A DNA stretch of 64,000 nt, taken from positions 20,447,245-20,511,244 of the forward strand of contig OZ038528.1 in the NCBI GenBank assembly GCA_964036665.1, written 5' to 3'. The DNA comes from Gordius sp. MW1. Its lineage: Eukaryota; Nematomorpha; Gordioida; Gordea; Gordiidae. The position numbers and the translations under genes are program-made. The notes below the pieces were generated by a model that made no database searches, was not told the DNA's origin, and was given only the letters and a program-made list of their open reading frames with translations. This document shows positions 1 through 11,353 of the stretch, piece by piece; positions within the stretch are counted from its first letter, which is position 1; the number at the start of each line of letters is the position of its first letter.

Positions 1-1780
1 ATATGATCTATAAAATTAAACATAAAACAGATATATATTAAGAATATCTAAAGACAAAACATAAAAAAATAAAGGTAAAACAGAGATTTTTTAAGTGAAA
101 TGGAACAGAAAACATACAAATTTAAAGGTAAAACAAAGATTTATAATGTAACTATATAGTCTAAATTAATTTTATTAAGTAAATAAACAAACTAAATATA
201 AACAAAAACAGAGAATTATTAAGTAAGATTACTTCATGAATGAAAGATGGGAAATTTTAAGAGTGAGTGAATAAGAAATTAAATTGAGTTGTTTAACAAT
301 TATAATTATTAATTAACTCTTCATTAATTTAAAGTATATGATAATTGTATTTTATACCATAACTTATACTATTTGTCTTATATCATCTAAATTATTTGAT
401 AATTTTTGGGTATATCCTCTAAGAATAAAATTGACACATGAATAAATTTTTAGAGTTAGAAGAAATTGAATTTGGATGTTTTGACATACATATGATTGTT
501 ATATATGAATATCATGTATTTCAAATTTCATGCAACATATAAATATAAGAGTCAAAAAGTCGTAAATACTAAAAACTTTGAGAACAATATCAATGTATGC
601 TATATACATATAGAATGCAAGCAAATAGTTTATTTACAATGTTAAAGTAACATTATTTCTTAACAAAACAATTTTTATAATGCACTCTTTAAATTTGTAC
701 CTTTCCATTATTTAAAAGTATTGGGTATCTGACAAAAGAGTTTTCAAAGACAACATGTCACGTTCCTCCTCGTTTAAGCACTTACATTTCTCAATATCTA
801 TGAATCCTCTATATCTTATAATGGGTGTTTCCTTACAAACCCTTTTCATAAAGAATATATTATTATAAAACTGCCATTTTTTTCCTTCTCCAGATCTTGT
901 GCTAATATAGAACATTATAAAATATTATATAAAAACTACACATATAATTACAAAAATATATAAGATTAAGATAGTAATAGGTTTGTGCGAATTTAGATAA
1001 GCCATTGCTATACTTATACAAATAATATAAGATTATCCACAATATTAAGCATTTTGTTCACATGTAATAGGCAAAATTATATTGATTAAAATAATCATCA
1101 AATTGTGTTGATTAGCAATAATTTCAAAAATTAAGTTGATAGTAAAATTGTCTACGCAATCATTTTAATTAATTGATATAAAACTATATATTATTTAATT
1201 TACAATATTTTATCCTTTAAAAAACTACTACATAATTATTTATAAAATTTAAGTAAAATTAAATTTACACTGTCAAATAAAAAAGTGTCAAAACAAGGTA
1301 ATACATTATATACGATACAATCGCATAAATATCAGTTTTTTTGATATAAACTTTATACATGATCGTATATTATAAAAACTAAAATTATATATTTATATAT
1401 AACAAACTAATATATTTTTATTTATTTATAATAAACTGCTCATATCTATAGTCTTGACAGGCAACTCTTTAATATCACATTGTTATTATAAAACCTTTAT
1501 ATAGTTATAATATAAACTAAATTTTTACATACAATTAATTTTTAATATTAATTGACGCTTTAGATTTATTGTCTACTTTGTTAAACCATTCGAACGGCTA
1601 GAGATGAATTGTACTCAACTCAATTAAAACTCAGCCCACCTAAAACACCAATCTTAGATATTTAAAGTATGAATGAATGTTTAACATTCAGTAACTGCTA
1701 ATATTATTTTATTATATATATCTTTATATATTATATACACATATATTATATTCTATAACATATGTAGATATTAAATATAT
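1..1780. other. AT-rich sequence without a recognisable gene
   Basis: The stretch is dominated by A and T, with short poly-A and poly-T runs. The only open frames are short and unremarkable. I see no splice-bounded coding segment, RNA gene or terminal-repeat structure. It is probably intergenic or old, unrecognisable repeat sequence. Confidence 0.6.
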
Positions 1781-1800
1781 CCTAACCCTAACCCTAACCC
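1781..1800. repeat. Interstitial telomere-type repeat (CCCTAA)n
   Basis: About 3.3 perfect units of CCCTAA (TTAGGG on the other strand) follow AT-rich sequence directly. TTAGGG is the common animal telomere unit. Such a short internal block may mark a repaired double-strand break or an old end-joining event. A second, degenerate CCTAACCC-like stretch lies near 16828-16855. Confidence 0.75.
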
Positions 1801-2764
1801 AATTATAATACGATTAGTTGAGCTGCGTTTTAATCTTAGTTGAGCTGCGTTTTAGTCGAGATGAGCAGGAGCGGATTCGAACCGTTCCACTGGATTCGTA
1901 TGTTTGTAAGCTGACTCGGATTCGTTTTTACCAACTTGGTTTTTAGTGCCCATGATAAAAAATATATAATCATAGCATTAATATAGAATCGATATTAATA
2001 TGTAGATAAAGGAAAAGGTATAATAAATAATTAACTATTCGTCCTTTATATAAGCACATACAAAATAAATCACTATCATGGCTCTTAGACAGTTAGACCT
2101 AAAAAATTAACAATTAATAATCCTAGTAACCCATAAATTCTTAATTTATAACATAAATATAACATGAGATTTTAAAGGTCTTTTTAGATGTAATGTATTT
2201 CAAATTAACAAGTAGCTAAGGGTGTTGCGGGATATATAATAAAATAGCCGTAACAGTTTTGAATAATGGCTACAATTGACTTTTATAGATAAACTTAATT
2301 TAACTTAAAAAAATTAAATTTAATTTAAGGTATGAAAAATTATTATAAGTTAATAATACTTGTCTGCCATTAACTCATTGATGAAAGTTAAGTTAGTTCG
2401 AATGATCTCAATACCAATCTACTTCCTTAATAAAAGCTCAAATTGTCATTATCCACGATATGTTAAAAATTCTAGACTACCGATAATTTTAATTTAAAAA
2501 AAAATAAAGTATTCTCATTTAAATTAAAGTTATTTATATCCGCTACTCAAATATTGTTTTTTGTATTAAAAGTTGAGTACAATAATAACCTTTTAAGTTT
2601 GCTTTATTTATGAAGTGCTACTATGTCACTTCTGACTCGTTTTTTGACATCCAAATTTCCCTCTAATATGTAAGCGTTGAATCAATAAACACAGTTGTTT
2701 GGTCCTCATTTAAAAAATTAATAAAATAAGTGACATTTGCATTTTATTATGAGAAACTGCTGGT
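1801..2764. other. AT-rich spacer with a short duplicated motif
   Basis: No gene is visible. The motif GTTGAGCTGCGTTTTA occurs twice close together at about 1817-1853, and a short GC-richer patch follows to about 1935. The rest is AT-rich with no recognisable structure. Confidence 0.5.
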
Positions 2765-2772
2765 CTGTTGGG

Positions 2773-2938
2773 CATGGGCTTAGCCAAGGGGGAGCAGGGA
2801 GGGGGGGCTGCCCCCCTCTAAATTCAAAAATTTGTTAAAATTTATTATAATTATGGCTAAAATTCCATAAAATGATCATTTTGCCCCTCCCTAAATCATT
2901 ATTGCCCATCTCTAATTTCAATACTGGCTACGCCCATG
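2773..2938. mobile_element. hAT-type MITE with 8-bp TSD and G/C runs
   Basis: A 166-bp element starts CATGGGCTTAGCCA and ends TGGCTACGCCCATG, which are imperfect terminal inverted repeats. The 8-bp duplication CTGTTGGG lies at 2765-2772 and 2939-2946. An 8-bp TSD with such termini fits the hAT superfamily. The inside has a G run facing a C run, then AT-rich sequence, and no coding capacity. Related copies occur at 4633-5050, 23472-23628, 44101-44254 and 45939-46090. Confidence 0.85.
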
Positions 2939-3063
2939 CTGTTGGGTGAAAAAGGGACTTAGTGGAAAGAACATATCTTATCTTTTGATTTTTTTTTGAA
3001 AAAGGATCAAACTTAAATTCTTTAAATATTGCTATTTCACAATAAATTAAACATACTACAAGC

Positions 3064-3868
3064 AGGCGCATAGCCAAGATTTTCTAAAGGGGGGGGGAGG
3101 TTGCCAATACTAATTTTTTGACATTTTATTTGTAAGTAAAATTAAAACTAAACAACCAATAAGTCGGGCCCGCTGCTGGGTTCATTCGGCCAATGGGCTA
3201 AGCAGGCATCCATCGTAAATTAGCACCATAACAATGAGACTTTTTATATAGTTTACTATTTTTTGTCACTTTTTTGTTTATAAAAGTTCTAGAATTTAAT
3301 CAAAAATGTTCGAAAATAAGATAAAATTAATGCTTGAAATTTAAAATCGTCATTTTGGGCCCGCAGTTTGGACTGAATTGGGAAATTAATGGGTTTAATC
3401 TGGCCTTGGTGGGCAGTTTAATTATCAAACCGTGATGGGTTCCAGCAGAAAATTTAGACAAAGTTAAAGGTATTAAATCTGCATATAGAATGCGAAACAT
3501 TATAATAAAAAGTCATTTGATTTTTTATTTGCCCAACGATTTTCTTTTAAAGATTTCACCTGAATTAGGAGAATTACCTATGATTTGTTAATATTACCAA
3601 TTTATTCCCTCAATGTTTTAACATCCTATTATTTTTAGTATGGAAAAATAGGATCCTTGATACCTGTGGTGTTAAGAAGACAAAAAAATGTGGTTAAAGC
3701 TATTTCCGAGAATTTAATTTAAAAATAAATGTTGGAACGATGACTGCAAAATGGCGAGAAGTTGCTGAAATATAAATCTTTAAAGTATTTATAAGTGAAT
3801 CTATTATATATTAAATTTTTTTTTAATTTTTGATGGGGGGGGGGGGGCTTGGCTATGCCACTCACCTA
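3064..3868. repeat. Degenerate repeat region with hAT-like fragments
   Basis: The left edge carries GGCGCATAGCCAAG followed by a G run, and the right edge a G run followed by CTTGGCTATGCC, so these look like degraded termini of the same MITE family. About 3160-3440 contains GGGCCCGCTGC and GGGCCCGCAG motifs like the subterminal parts of the hAT elements at 34 and 51 kb, which suggests a nested insertion. No TSD or coding sequence was found. Confidence 0.45.
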
Positions 3869-4134
3869 CATCATTGTTTATAACTATAGGTGTGTTGTTT
3901 TAATCTTCGTTTTTTAACAAATGCAGGATATCATATAGAGATTATTAATCAGTGAATTAAAAATTATATATAAAGATAGGATAGATTAGATAACTATAAA
4001 TAATATTTATTTTAATAGTCAATACTCAATCAGATTTGGATATGCACATGTTTTGTCTATATACGCTCAAGTAACAACTCAATATAACCATAATATTTAT
4101 AACAATCGAAATATATGAGAAATTAATTACTATA

Positions 4135-4455
4135 TTAAATATAACCGCTTAGTAAGAAGTTAGCCACTTACTGGGGGAGGGGGGAGGTCTGGTGTTTTCA
4201 CGGGAAGAAAATGTTCAACCAGCTTTTTATCATAGCAATTTATACAATCATATTCGGAAATTTTACAATGTATTTTGTCGAAAATTAAATTAAATGTACA
4301 TATTATGTTTCATGGTTTTTATCAATGTCTTAAAATCTTTTATGCAACTAAACTATAATACTTCAACCCATTTAATTATCAAAAATCTGGCCAAGGGGGG
4401 GGGAGTCTCGCTTTCCCCGCCCCCCCCCCCTTGGCTACGCGCCTGGCTACAAGAG
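4135..4455. repeat. Degenerate G/C-run MITE copy
   Basis: A G run near 4173 and a C run near 4420-4430 followed by TTGGCTACGCGCCTGG resemble the ends of the hAT-type MITE family. The interior is AT-rich and non-coding. Boundaries are uncertain. Confidence 0.4.
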
Positions 4456-4632
4456 TTACAAAATTAGCGTTATTGCTGAACCTCGCGTGTGCTTTGTTCA
4501 TCATTTTCACGGATATCCCATAATCCATGAAAAAATATATTTTCTGACCATATAACTAATAACATTTGTATTATTTTTTAAACACTGCTTTATTGAGATG
4601 CATTAAGATTAGTCTTAGGCAAGAGCAGATTG

Positions 4633-5050
4633 CATGGCCGTACTTAAGAGGGGGGGGGGTGGCCCGTCAACTTGTCGAAAACCATCTTGCCGAATTGAAT
4701 GTCCCATCCCAATGTTAAAAAATGTCCCCCAATTAGAAAATGTCCCCCAACAAAAATGCATATTAATTATCCAATTTAGGATTAAAGTTATAATTTAGGT
4801 ATTTTTTATATTAAATATGATAATTATTATAGAAATGTACTCAATTTAGGGCCTTCTTTATAATAATGGGGAGAAAATCATTAATGTCCCAGGGTGAATT
4901 TGGCAAGATTGTTTTGGCGAGTTGCTAGGACACCAGGGGGGGGGGTGGGAAGGGGCCAACTCCAAATCCAAAAATTTGTTGAAAATTATTAAAATTATGG
5001 CTAAAATTCCCCAAATTATTACTGTCCCCCTCTAATTCCAATGCTGGCTA
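4633..5050. mobile_element. hAT-type MITE carrying a nested MITE
   Basis: The element begins CATGGCCGTAC and ends at TGCTGGCTA. It is flanked by a perfect 8-bp duplication GCAGATTG at 4625-4632 and 5051-5058. Its right half matches the family at 2773-2938. The left G run is split by a second MITE (4660-4935), so this copy is the older of the two. Confidence 0.8.
4660..4935. mobile_element. MITE family with about 50-bp imperfect TIRs, inserted in a G run
   Basis: The left end TGGCCCGTCAACTTG and the right end, which reads TGGTGTCCTAGCAACTCG on the minus strand, are imperfect inverted repeats that continue inward to about 50 bp. A related copy is at 36609-36873. Here both flanks are G homopolymer, so a TSD cannot be read. 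No coding capacity. Confidence 0.75.
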
Positions 5051-5277
5051 GCAGATTGTCCTGTTTATATTAAAAGCATTAATAATAATGTATTTTTCAT
5101 TGCTCCGTACATTATCATCTTCCATCTTCTTTATCGTGTTGAAAATCCCACAGACGTGGGGTAAGTTTTTAGCAGCCTCTTCCATCTGAGTCGCGTACAT
5201 GCCATGCCAATTTCCATCTGTTTGACGTCCATATCCTTTTCGACCAGTCGTTTCCAGGTGGCACGTGGTCTGCCCCT

Positions 5278-6009
5278 TCATCTTCTTCCAGGCACGTCCA
5301 TCTCCAGCGTTCGCCGTGTGACATCGTCCTCGTCTCTTCGTAATACATGGCCGTACCACCGCAGTCGATTTTCTCTTAAGAAGTCCTTCGTCGCTTGTAT
5401 ACCCATCTTTGTCATCAAGGATTCGTTCGTCATGCGATCCAGCTTGGTGTAGCCTAAGCTCCATCGCACCATTCTCATTTCCGTGGCTTGCAAGAGTTTC
5501 TCCTCCGCGGTGGTTACAGCCCATGTTTCGCTCCCGTAAAGCAAGACCGGTCGCACGATGGTTTTGTACGCCTTGCTTTTCAACCAAATTGGTATCTTTT
5601 TGTCACACATGACACCGGAGATGCTGCGCCACTTGAGCCATGCTTTCTTGATCCGAGAATGGACTTCGGCGGTACATCCTCCCTCTTGATGTAATAGCGA
5701 GCCAAGATATGTGAACTTATCAACCTCCGTGTACATTGGACCGTCATTTTTGTGCATTTGCGGACTACCGCCCATCATTTGCATGTAAACCGTTTTCTTC
5801 TCGCTGACCTTTAGACCGAATTCCGAAAAACGTTCTGACCATTTTTTCGCCTGATGAAAAACCCCTTCTCTTGTTTCATCGCATAGGACAATATCATCGG
5901 CATATAGCATAGTCCAAGGGGCTGGCTTGTGCAAGTCCTTTGTTATTGTATCCATAATTAGATTAAACAAGAATGGGCTTAACGCTGACCCTTGATGTAG
6001 TCCAATCAT
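5278..6009 (-). pseudogene. LINE reverse transcriptase, catalytic and thumb part (frameshifted)
   Basis: The frame opens with HQGSALSPFLFN (RT motif B) and carries LYADDIVLC, the catalytic YADD box, followed by a thumb region. The C-terminal end is shifted once more near 5290, and about 50 further codons up to the 3' end of the element lie in another frame. The catalytic residues themselves are intact. The damage is a small number of indels, so the insertion is probably of moderate age. Confidence 0.88.
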
Positions 6010-6692
6010 TATTCGGAAGGGTTTCGTTCTCCTACGGTAGTCCTAACAGATGCAACCGCGCCATTATACATTTCCTTGATAAGTCGAACATATCCTTCGG
6101 GTATATTTCTGGCTGTAAGGGACCACCATATTAAGTCTCTCGGAACCGTATCGTAGGCCTCTTCTAAATCGATGAAGACCATGTGTAAGTTCTTTCTTAT
6201 GTCGCCATATTTTTCCATCGTCTGCTTCAACGCAAAGATTGGATCCATCGTTGATTTACCGGCCACGAATCCAAACTGATTGGGCGAGAGACAAACTTCG
6301 TCATTGAGCCTTTTCACTAGCACCCTTTCTAGTAGTTTTAGTGAGTGGCAGGTCAACTTGATACCTCTAAAGTTGCCACATTCCTGCGCGTCTCCTTTGC
6401 CTTTGTATATGGGTATGATCGTACTTTCCCTCCATTGGTCAGGGATACGACTCTCATACAGCATAGCGTTAAATAGGCCTGTCATTATGTCGATTCCTTC
6501 TCCTTTGCACCCAAGCCAAGCTTCGATCGGTAAATCAACGAGACCTAGCGCTTTCCCTTTCCGCATCTTCGTTAGTTGCGCTCCTACTTCATAAGCCTGC
6601 AATGGTAAAACTAAGTTCGAGTTCGGTTCCACCCTCTCTAGCGGTCTTCTATCATTTGTTTTGTTCATCATATTTTGGAATAATCTTTCCAT
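6009..6692 (-). pseudogene. LINE reverse transcriptase, N-terminal half (frameshifted)
   Basis: This frame continues the RTE polyprotein after a frameshift near 6690. It holds the fingers and palm of the reverse transcriptase, including NQFGFVAGKST and the motif-A block FIDLEEAYDTVPR with its catalytic aspartate. Near 6040 a second shift moves the protein into the frame at 5278-6009. The product of this copy would be truncated. Strand and spacing match the endonuclease upstream. Confidence 0.88.
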
Positions 6693-8112
6693 CTTTGACT
6701 TCCTTCGGTTTGCACAACGTTCGTCCCTCTTCGCTTTTAATGACTTTCAGTGTCCCGACATCTCGACTTTTTTTCTCCCTGATCTTTGCGAGTTTATACA
6801 TGACTATGTCGCCGCCCTTGGTATCGAGCTTGTTTGCCATATCGGTGTAAGCCTCGTTCTTCGCTATCGCAACAGCTATCTTAGCTTTTCGTTTCGCTTC
6901 ACGATATGCCACGTAGTCTTCTCCTTTCTTCGTTTTGTACCATCGTAGGTACAACGCCTTCTTTTCTTCTATAGCCTCTTTGACCGAGTCATTCCACCAC
7001 CATAGTTCACGCTTGTGAGCTCTGCCGCCCTTAGTTCGTCCCAAGATTTGAAAGGCCGTTTCCTTTAGAACATTTGCAACGGTGTCCCACCTTATGTTAA
7101 TGTCGCCCCCCAAGCCTTCAACCTTCAAGAGCGGAGTTGCTCGAGCGTGAAACATTTCATTTGCGCGATCATCCTTAAGCTTTTCGTACTTTGTCCTTGG
7201 TGTGTAGACTTTTCTCCTTTCGGGAAAAATCTTTCTTGCTATATCGAGAACAACTGGCCGATGTTGCTTGGCGATTTCTTCCCCCGGTATAACCTTGCAA
7301 TCTTTAACTTGCCATACATTTTTGCGCTTCACTAGGATGTAGTCGACCTGTGTAAGGTGATCCCCACTGCTGTACGTCGCTAAATGTTCGGTACGCTTCT
7401 GAAAGAAGGTATTCACAATGGCCATATCGTAAGCTTGGGCCATCTGTAGTAACTTCTCTCCCTCTTTATTCTTCAACCCATAGCCATGCCCGCCGTGATT
7501 TCGTTCGTACACGCCCCTTTCTTTCCCAACGTGCCCATTAAAGTCTGCTCCGATGATGAGATTCTCGTCATGCTTCACGTAGCGTATTTCTTTTTCGAGC
7601 TTTTCATAGAATTCGTCCTTCTCATTTTCGGAACATCCAACCTGGGGCGAATACGCACAAATAACATTGACAAGGCCGCCTTGATCCGCCAGCTTTATGC
7701 ACATCAATCTATCCGAGCATCGTTTGACTTCGACTACCTTGTCCTTAAAGGAATCGCTAAGCACTATACCGACCCCGTTCTTCCGTGATGGGGAACCCGA
7801 GTAGTATAGCTTGTAACCATCTCCTAGCTCCCTGGCTTTTGTTCCATGCCACCGCGTTTCTTGTAGACACGCTATGTGTATTCTTCGCCTTTTTAGCATC
7901 TGCGCAACCTCGATGCTCTTCCCCGTCAGCGTGCCCACATTCCAGCTGGCCACTCTTGTCCGTTCGACAACTAGATTCCTTAACCGCCTTCGTTGTGAGT
8001 GAGGCGGTAACCCTTGTATACTTTTCACATTGCACGGGCGGATGATGCAATGCGCGTCGTTTGGGGAGGACGCCCTAGCATTCTGGTATAAGTTCGTATT
8101 TGAAGCTGCCAT
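6652..8112 (-). CDS. LINE endonuclease (APE/EEP domain), RTE type
   Basis: This 486-codon frame encodes an apurinic-type endonuclease that nicks target DNA for target-primed reverse transcription. Visible family motifs in order are SWNVGTLTG near the N-terminus, the catalytic glutamate in QETRW, GADFNGHVG, and LTQVDYILV with the conserved aspartate. The C-terminal part is rich in lysine and arginine and leads towards the reverse transcriptase. The frame ends at a frameshift near 6690, where the reverse-transcriptase frame takes over. The methionine at 8112 is the first in the frame; the true element start could lie slightly upstream. It is transposon-encoded, not a host gene. Confidence 0.9.
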   Translation of the reverse strand: MAASNTNLYQNARASSPNDAHCIIRPCNVKSIQGLPPHSQRRRLRNLVVERTRVASWNVGTLTGKSIEVAQMLKRRRIHIACLQETRWHGTKARELGDGYKLYYSGSPSRKNGVGIVLSDSFKDKVVEVKRCSDRLMCIKLADQGGLVNVICAYSPQVGCSENEKDEFYEKLEKEIRYVKHDENLIIGADFNGHVGKERGVYERNHGGHGYGLKNKEGEKLLQMAQAYDMAIVNTFFQKRTEHLATYSSGDHLTQVDYILVKRKNVWQVKDCKVIPGEEIAKQHRPVVLDIARKIFPERRKVYTPRTKYEKLKDDRANEMFHARATPLLKVEGLGGDINIRWDTVANVLKETAFQILGRTKGGRAHKRELWWWNDSVKEAIEEKKALYLRWYKTKKGEDYVAYREAKRKAKIAVAIAKNEAYTDMANKLDTKGGDIVMYKLAKIREKKSRDVGTLKVIKSEEGRTLCKPKEVKDGKIIPKYDEQNK

Positions 8113-8221
8113 GTTGTTTGGAGTTGCTTTTTACAGCCGGCTTCCGACCTGACGCCAACCCTCCACTTTTTTCACACGGACTTGGGACCGTCGTTGGTAG
8201 TGTTACATTATCATCTTCCAT

Positions 8222-8680
8222 AAAATTATAAATTGCACTTATAATATAATGGTAATGGATTGTCATTTTTTGGCATGATACCTTTAAATTAAATGTACAT
8301 TTGGGCATATAAAAATCCACCATGCTGAAATCGTTGATAGTAAATGTCGTATAAGAGACACCATTATGTTGTAAATCAAACGCTACTTACTTAGCCTAAG
8401 TTTAGCGCATAATACTATTTAAAAAAATAAAACGTTTCATTTTAAGTTATGTATTCCTACTAAAATCATGAGCTAAAAAATGAAGAGCATTTTAATGATT
8501 TTATATAAAAAAAGTAATAGTCGACCAATATTATTAGTTTATTAAAAAATATATTATTAGATTGAAGTTAATATCATTTAATAATAATAGTAGTTTATTT
8601 CCAAAAAATTAAGTATGTTGTATGATAAAATATATTAAATTATTGAGCTGGCATCGAGCCATGGATTGAGATTGTATTAG
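8222..8680. other. AT-rich spacer
   Basis: No gene or clear repeat is visible between the target duplication of the LINE and the next retroelement. Confidence 0.5.
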
Positions 8681-8763
8681 ATTTTACAGTTTCCATCCTC
8701 GCGTCATAATTAATCTCTGACACTCGTTGGTGTGAAAATTTTTGTGTTTTTTCCCAAACCTTT

Positions 8764-9102
8764 ATGCCGAAGAAAACTTCTTCTAACATTACCCCTAAAA
8801 ACATTTTCAATACTATTCCCCTTAATAAACTTTTTTTCAAATCCACGTCCCTTAATAAAATCCACGCTTACTCCCAAACAACACCAATAGCCTCCCCAAA
8901 TAAAGACTCAGTCGCCGCCACCATCTACAGCGACGCCACCGGATCAGATTCTACAATGAGGTTAATCTTGAATCGGCTAGCCGAAATGGATGCAAAGATT
9001 GATAGAAATATTTTGGGCAGGAGCGAGGAAACGATCAGCTTGGCAGAGAATCGACCACATTGGGCTCCGTCCCATCCCAGCCCACAGAGTCAGTTACCAT
9101 GA
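8764..9102 (+). pseudogene. Possible gag-like start of the retroelement
   Basis: This open frame begins just after the left direct repeat and is rich in Ser, Thr, Asn and Lys. Its last third contains LILNRLAEMDAKID, a likely short helix. Further pieces in other frames to about 9570 (for example FLLSLGDSINDYDKTVDK) seem to continue the same protein. The position before RT suggests a gag-like product, but no zinc knuckle or family motif is visible. Confidence 0.35.
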
Positions 9103-9567
9103 CCCGGGCAGAACTAGACAAATCAAAAGAACAATATCCTCAAATACCCCTAGTTCAAATGTCGAAATACTAAAGCTTGAAAGGCCTACGTGAGGCAGTG
9201 GAAACGAATTATTCCATGCCTGCATATCAAAAACATGAAGCCAAATTCTTGTTAAGCCTTGGAGACTCAATCAACGATTATGATAAAACCGTGGATAAAT
9301 TCTCGGATCGAGTTAGGACCATTGCGATGGCCTCTTATTACGGTTGGCAGGCAGTAACTGGAAAATCCAAGGACTGGGCAGAAAATGGGAATGGGCCAAT
9401 ACACTGAACCGGTCCAGCTTTTTCGGCCGCCAAATAAGCCTAATGCTCCGAGGAAGAAAGGCTCTTACTCAAAAGGGCCGCCTCCGCCTCGGGCGGAACG
9501 AACGTAGATACGTAAGGACGGTAGCAGCGACCCTCGGCAGTGGTGTTGAGTTGACCCGCCGAGGTCG

Positions 9568-10382
9568 GTGAGGGATGGTACTATTCCAACATGGCTAAAT
9601 AACTACACAGCCATTGCCAGGAGTATCGCTATAAATTCCATCTCTCACGACGATGGCCCGGAGTTTGAGGAACCGATTCACCTCTCTGACACGCTGCTAC
9701 CCGAACGTGCAAATGTGCCGGGACATCTCCAAGATCAATGGACGGAGGTGGGCTTGGATAGCGACGGCCCACCTATCATCTGCGAACCGTCCAATATTCC
9801 CTCCTTTCCCTCTCATCCCTTATCCTCTTTTACCCAATTTGATTTACCTCTATCCATGCGAACATCTATTCTTAAACCCCATTACATGCAATCCCCCTTT
9901 ACAAAAAGGATTGCAACTCATGGCTTCAAGCTAAGAATCTCTCGAAAGAAAATCACGGAGAACAACGGGAGATATCATGTCCCACGTTATGTAAAAGCCA
10001 TCCCAAGCGAACACAAACCCCTGGTGGACGAAATAATTCTCTCCAATGTTGTTCGCGCAAACTCGGATGCCATCCCTTCTCCGATGTATTTTATTCCAAA
10101 AAATGATGGCTCCCCTCGTCTTATAGCAGATTTATCGCAAATCTCAAAGAATTTTGTCAAATATCCCTTTACACTAAAATCTATCCCCCTATCGCCTCAT
10201 CATTATCCGAAGCCTTATACATGATCAAGATTGATATGAAATTTGCTTTTTTCTCCATCCCACTCGCTGTGGAATCTTCTAAATTTTTTGGGTTTCGCTA
10301 TGGGAGACGGAAATATTCATATAAAGTCCTGCCCATGGGGGCTAGTTTCTCCCCATTTGTACTTCAACAAGTCATGTTGGAC
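9568..10382 (+). pseudogene. Reverse transcriptase, N-terminal part
   Basis: The first frame, to 10224, contains MYFIPKNDGSPRLIADLS, an RT fingers motif. After a shift near 10210 the protein continues with MIKIDMKFAFFSIPL (motif A with the catalytic Asp) and YKVLPMGASFSPFVLQQVM (motif B), then a stop at 10383. This order is typical of RTs from LTR and DIRS elements. The long proline-rich leader before the fingers is not recognised. Confidence 0.7.
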
Positions 10383-10397
10383 TAATGCAAGAAGGCG

Positions 10398-10691
10398 GTG
10401 ACAAAGTCGAAATATAACGTTTATCTTGACGATATTCTAATATACGGACGGTCTAAAACCATGGTCAAGGCTGATATCCGACGATTCATGTATTTAGCTA
10501 AATGCTGGAACCTCACCATTAACAGAAACAAATCCTCGTTAGAACCACCTACAGTTATGGACTACCTAGGAATTAACGTTAATCTTGAGCGACACACTCT
10601 TAAAGTGAATCAAAAGTTCGTGAACAAGATTGATGCAGCAATCCAAATCATGTCACACTTCATAAACGAAATAAATTACCCCATCCACTAG
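10398..10691 (+). pseudogene. Reverse transcriptase catalytic LDDILIYG segment
   Basis: The frame carries VYLDDILIYG, the catalytic double aspartate of the RT palm, then a connection region with VMDYLGINVNLERHTLKV, the usual FLG-type motif after the palm in LTR-type RTs. It is separated from the upstream RT part by one stop codon and from RNase H by a shift near 10690. Confidence 0.75.
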
Positions 10692-11353
10692 TGGCCCAAA
10701 CATGCCTGGGTATCCTAACTCATTACACCTACATGCTTACAGGATGGTCAAAATTCCTTTCACCGGCTTACAATTTATTTCTCTCAGCGGACCCCATAAA
10801 TTTTGACGTCAATTGGCTCATCAGAAAGATGCTAATGATCCAAAGCCACCTATCCACGTCCTTTAAAATGAAATACGAGCTAACGGGTTCACTGACGGCG
10901 ATGCCTCCACGTCCCACATTGGTATTTTTTATCGAGGATCAATCCTCTCCATTTCCAAAGAGGATGCTCTCGCCATCTTTGGCTGCCACGACCTCATCCC
11001 CACTTAACCTCCTACAACTGGTAGCTATCCCTCTGGCGTACATCAACGCCCTGATCGATACTCCTCTCATTAACCCGAAAGTCCTCACCGACTCGAAGAC
11101 TGCTTTCTACATCGTCAAGAAAGGTAGTGCGCATGCCCCTCACCTGGAACTTGCGTTTACGAAAATATGCAACAGAATGGGATTGGATCACATGAAGCGT
11201 ATCAAACAAAACCTAGAATGGGTTCCAACTAACAATAATCCGGCCGACGTCCTTTCCAGGGAAAGTTTCTTCGATGATGCACAACTGGGTAGGATTTTCC
11301 ACTGGTTACGCTCGAATTTTCCAACACACCTAGAACAACAAGGGATTTGCTAA
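10691..11353 (+). pseudogene. RNase H domain of the retroelement
   Basis: Visible RNase H features are a DAS-type start (readable around 10890 in another frame), the block TDSKTAFYIVKKGSAH, and WVPTNNNPADVLSRE near the C-terminus, which match the usual TDS and NxAD positions. An internal frameshift lies between about 10880 and 11020. Nothing resembling an integrase follows before the right direct repeat. Confidence 0.7.

Larger units (their letters stand above)
5126..8204 (-). mobile_element. RTE-clade LINE, near full length, with 17-bp TSD
   Basis: The sequence ACATTATCATCTTCCAT occurs exactly at 5109-5125 and again at 8205-8221, bracketing about 3.1 kb, the usual size of an RTE element. 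On the minus strand the order is endonuclease then reverse transcriptase, as in RTE elements; the endonuclease is the one known from craniofacial development protein 2-like proteins. Frameshifts separate the parts, so this copy is not able to move by itself. The 5' edge (near 8196) and 3' edge (near 5126) match the edges of the decayed copies at 29.6-36.1 and 44.3 kb. Confidence 0.92.

Noticed and set aside
6280..8045. Plus-strand open frames opposite the LINE
   Set aside because: They are shadows of the minus-strand endonuclease and RT frames, without their own family motifs.
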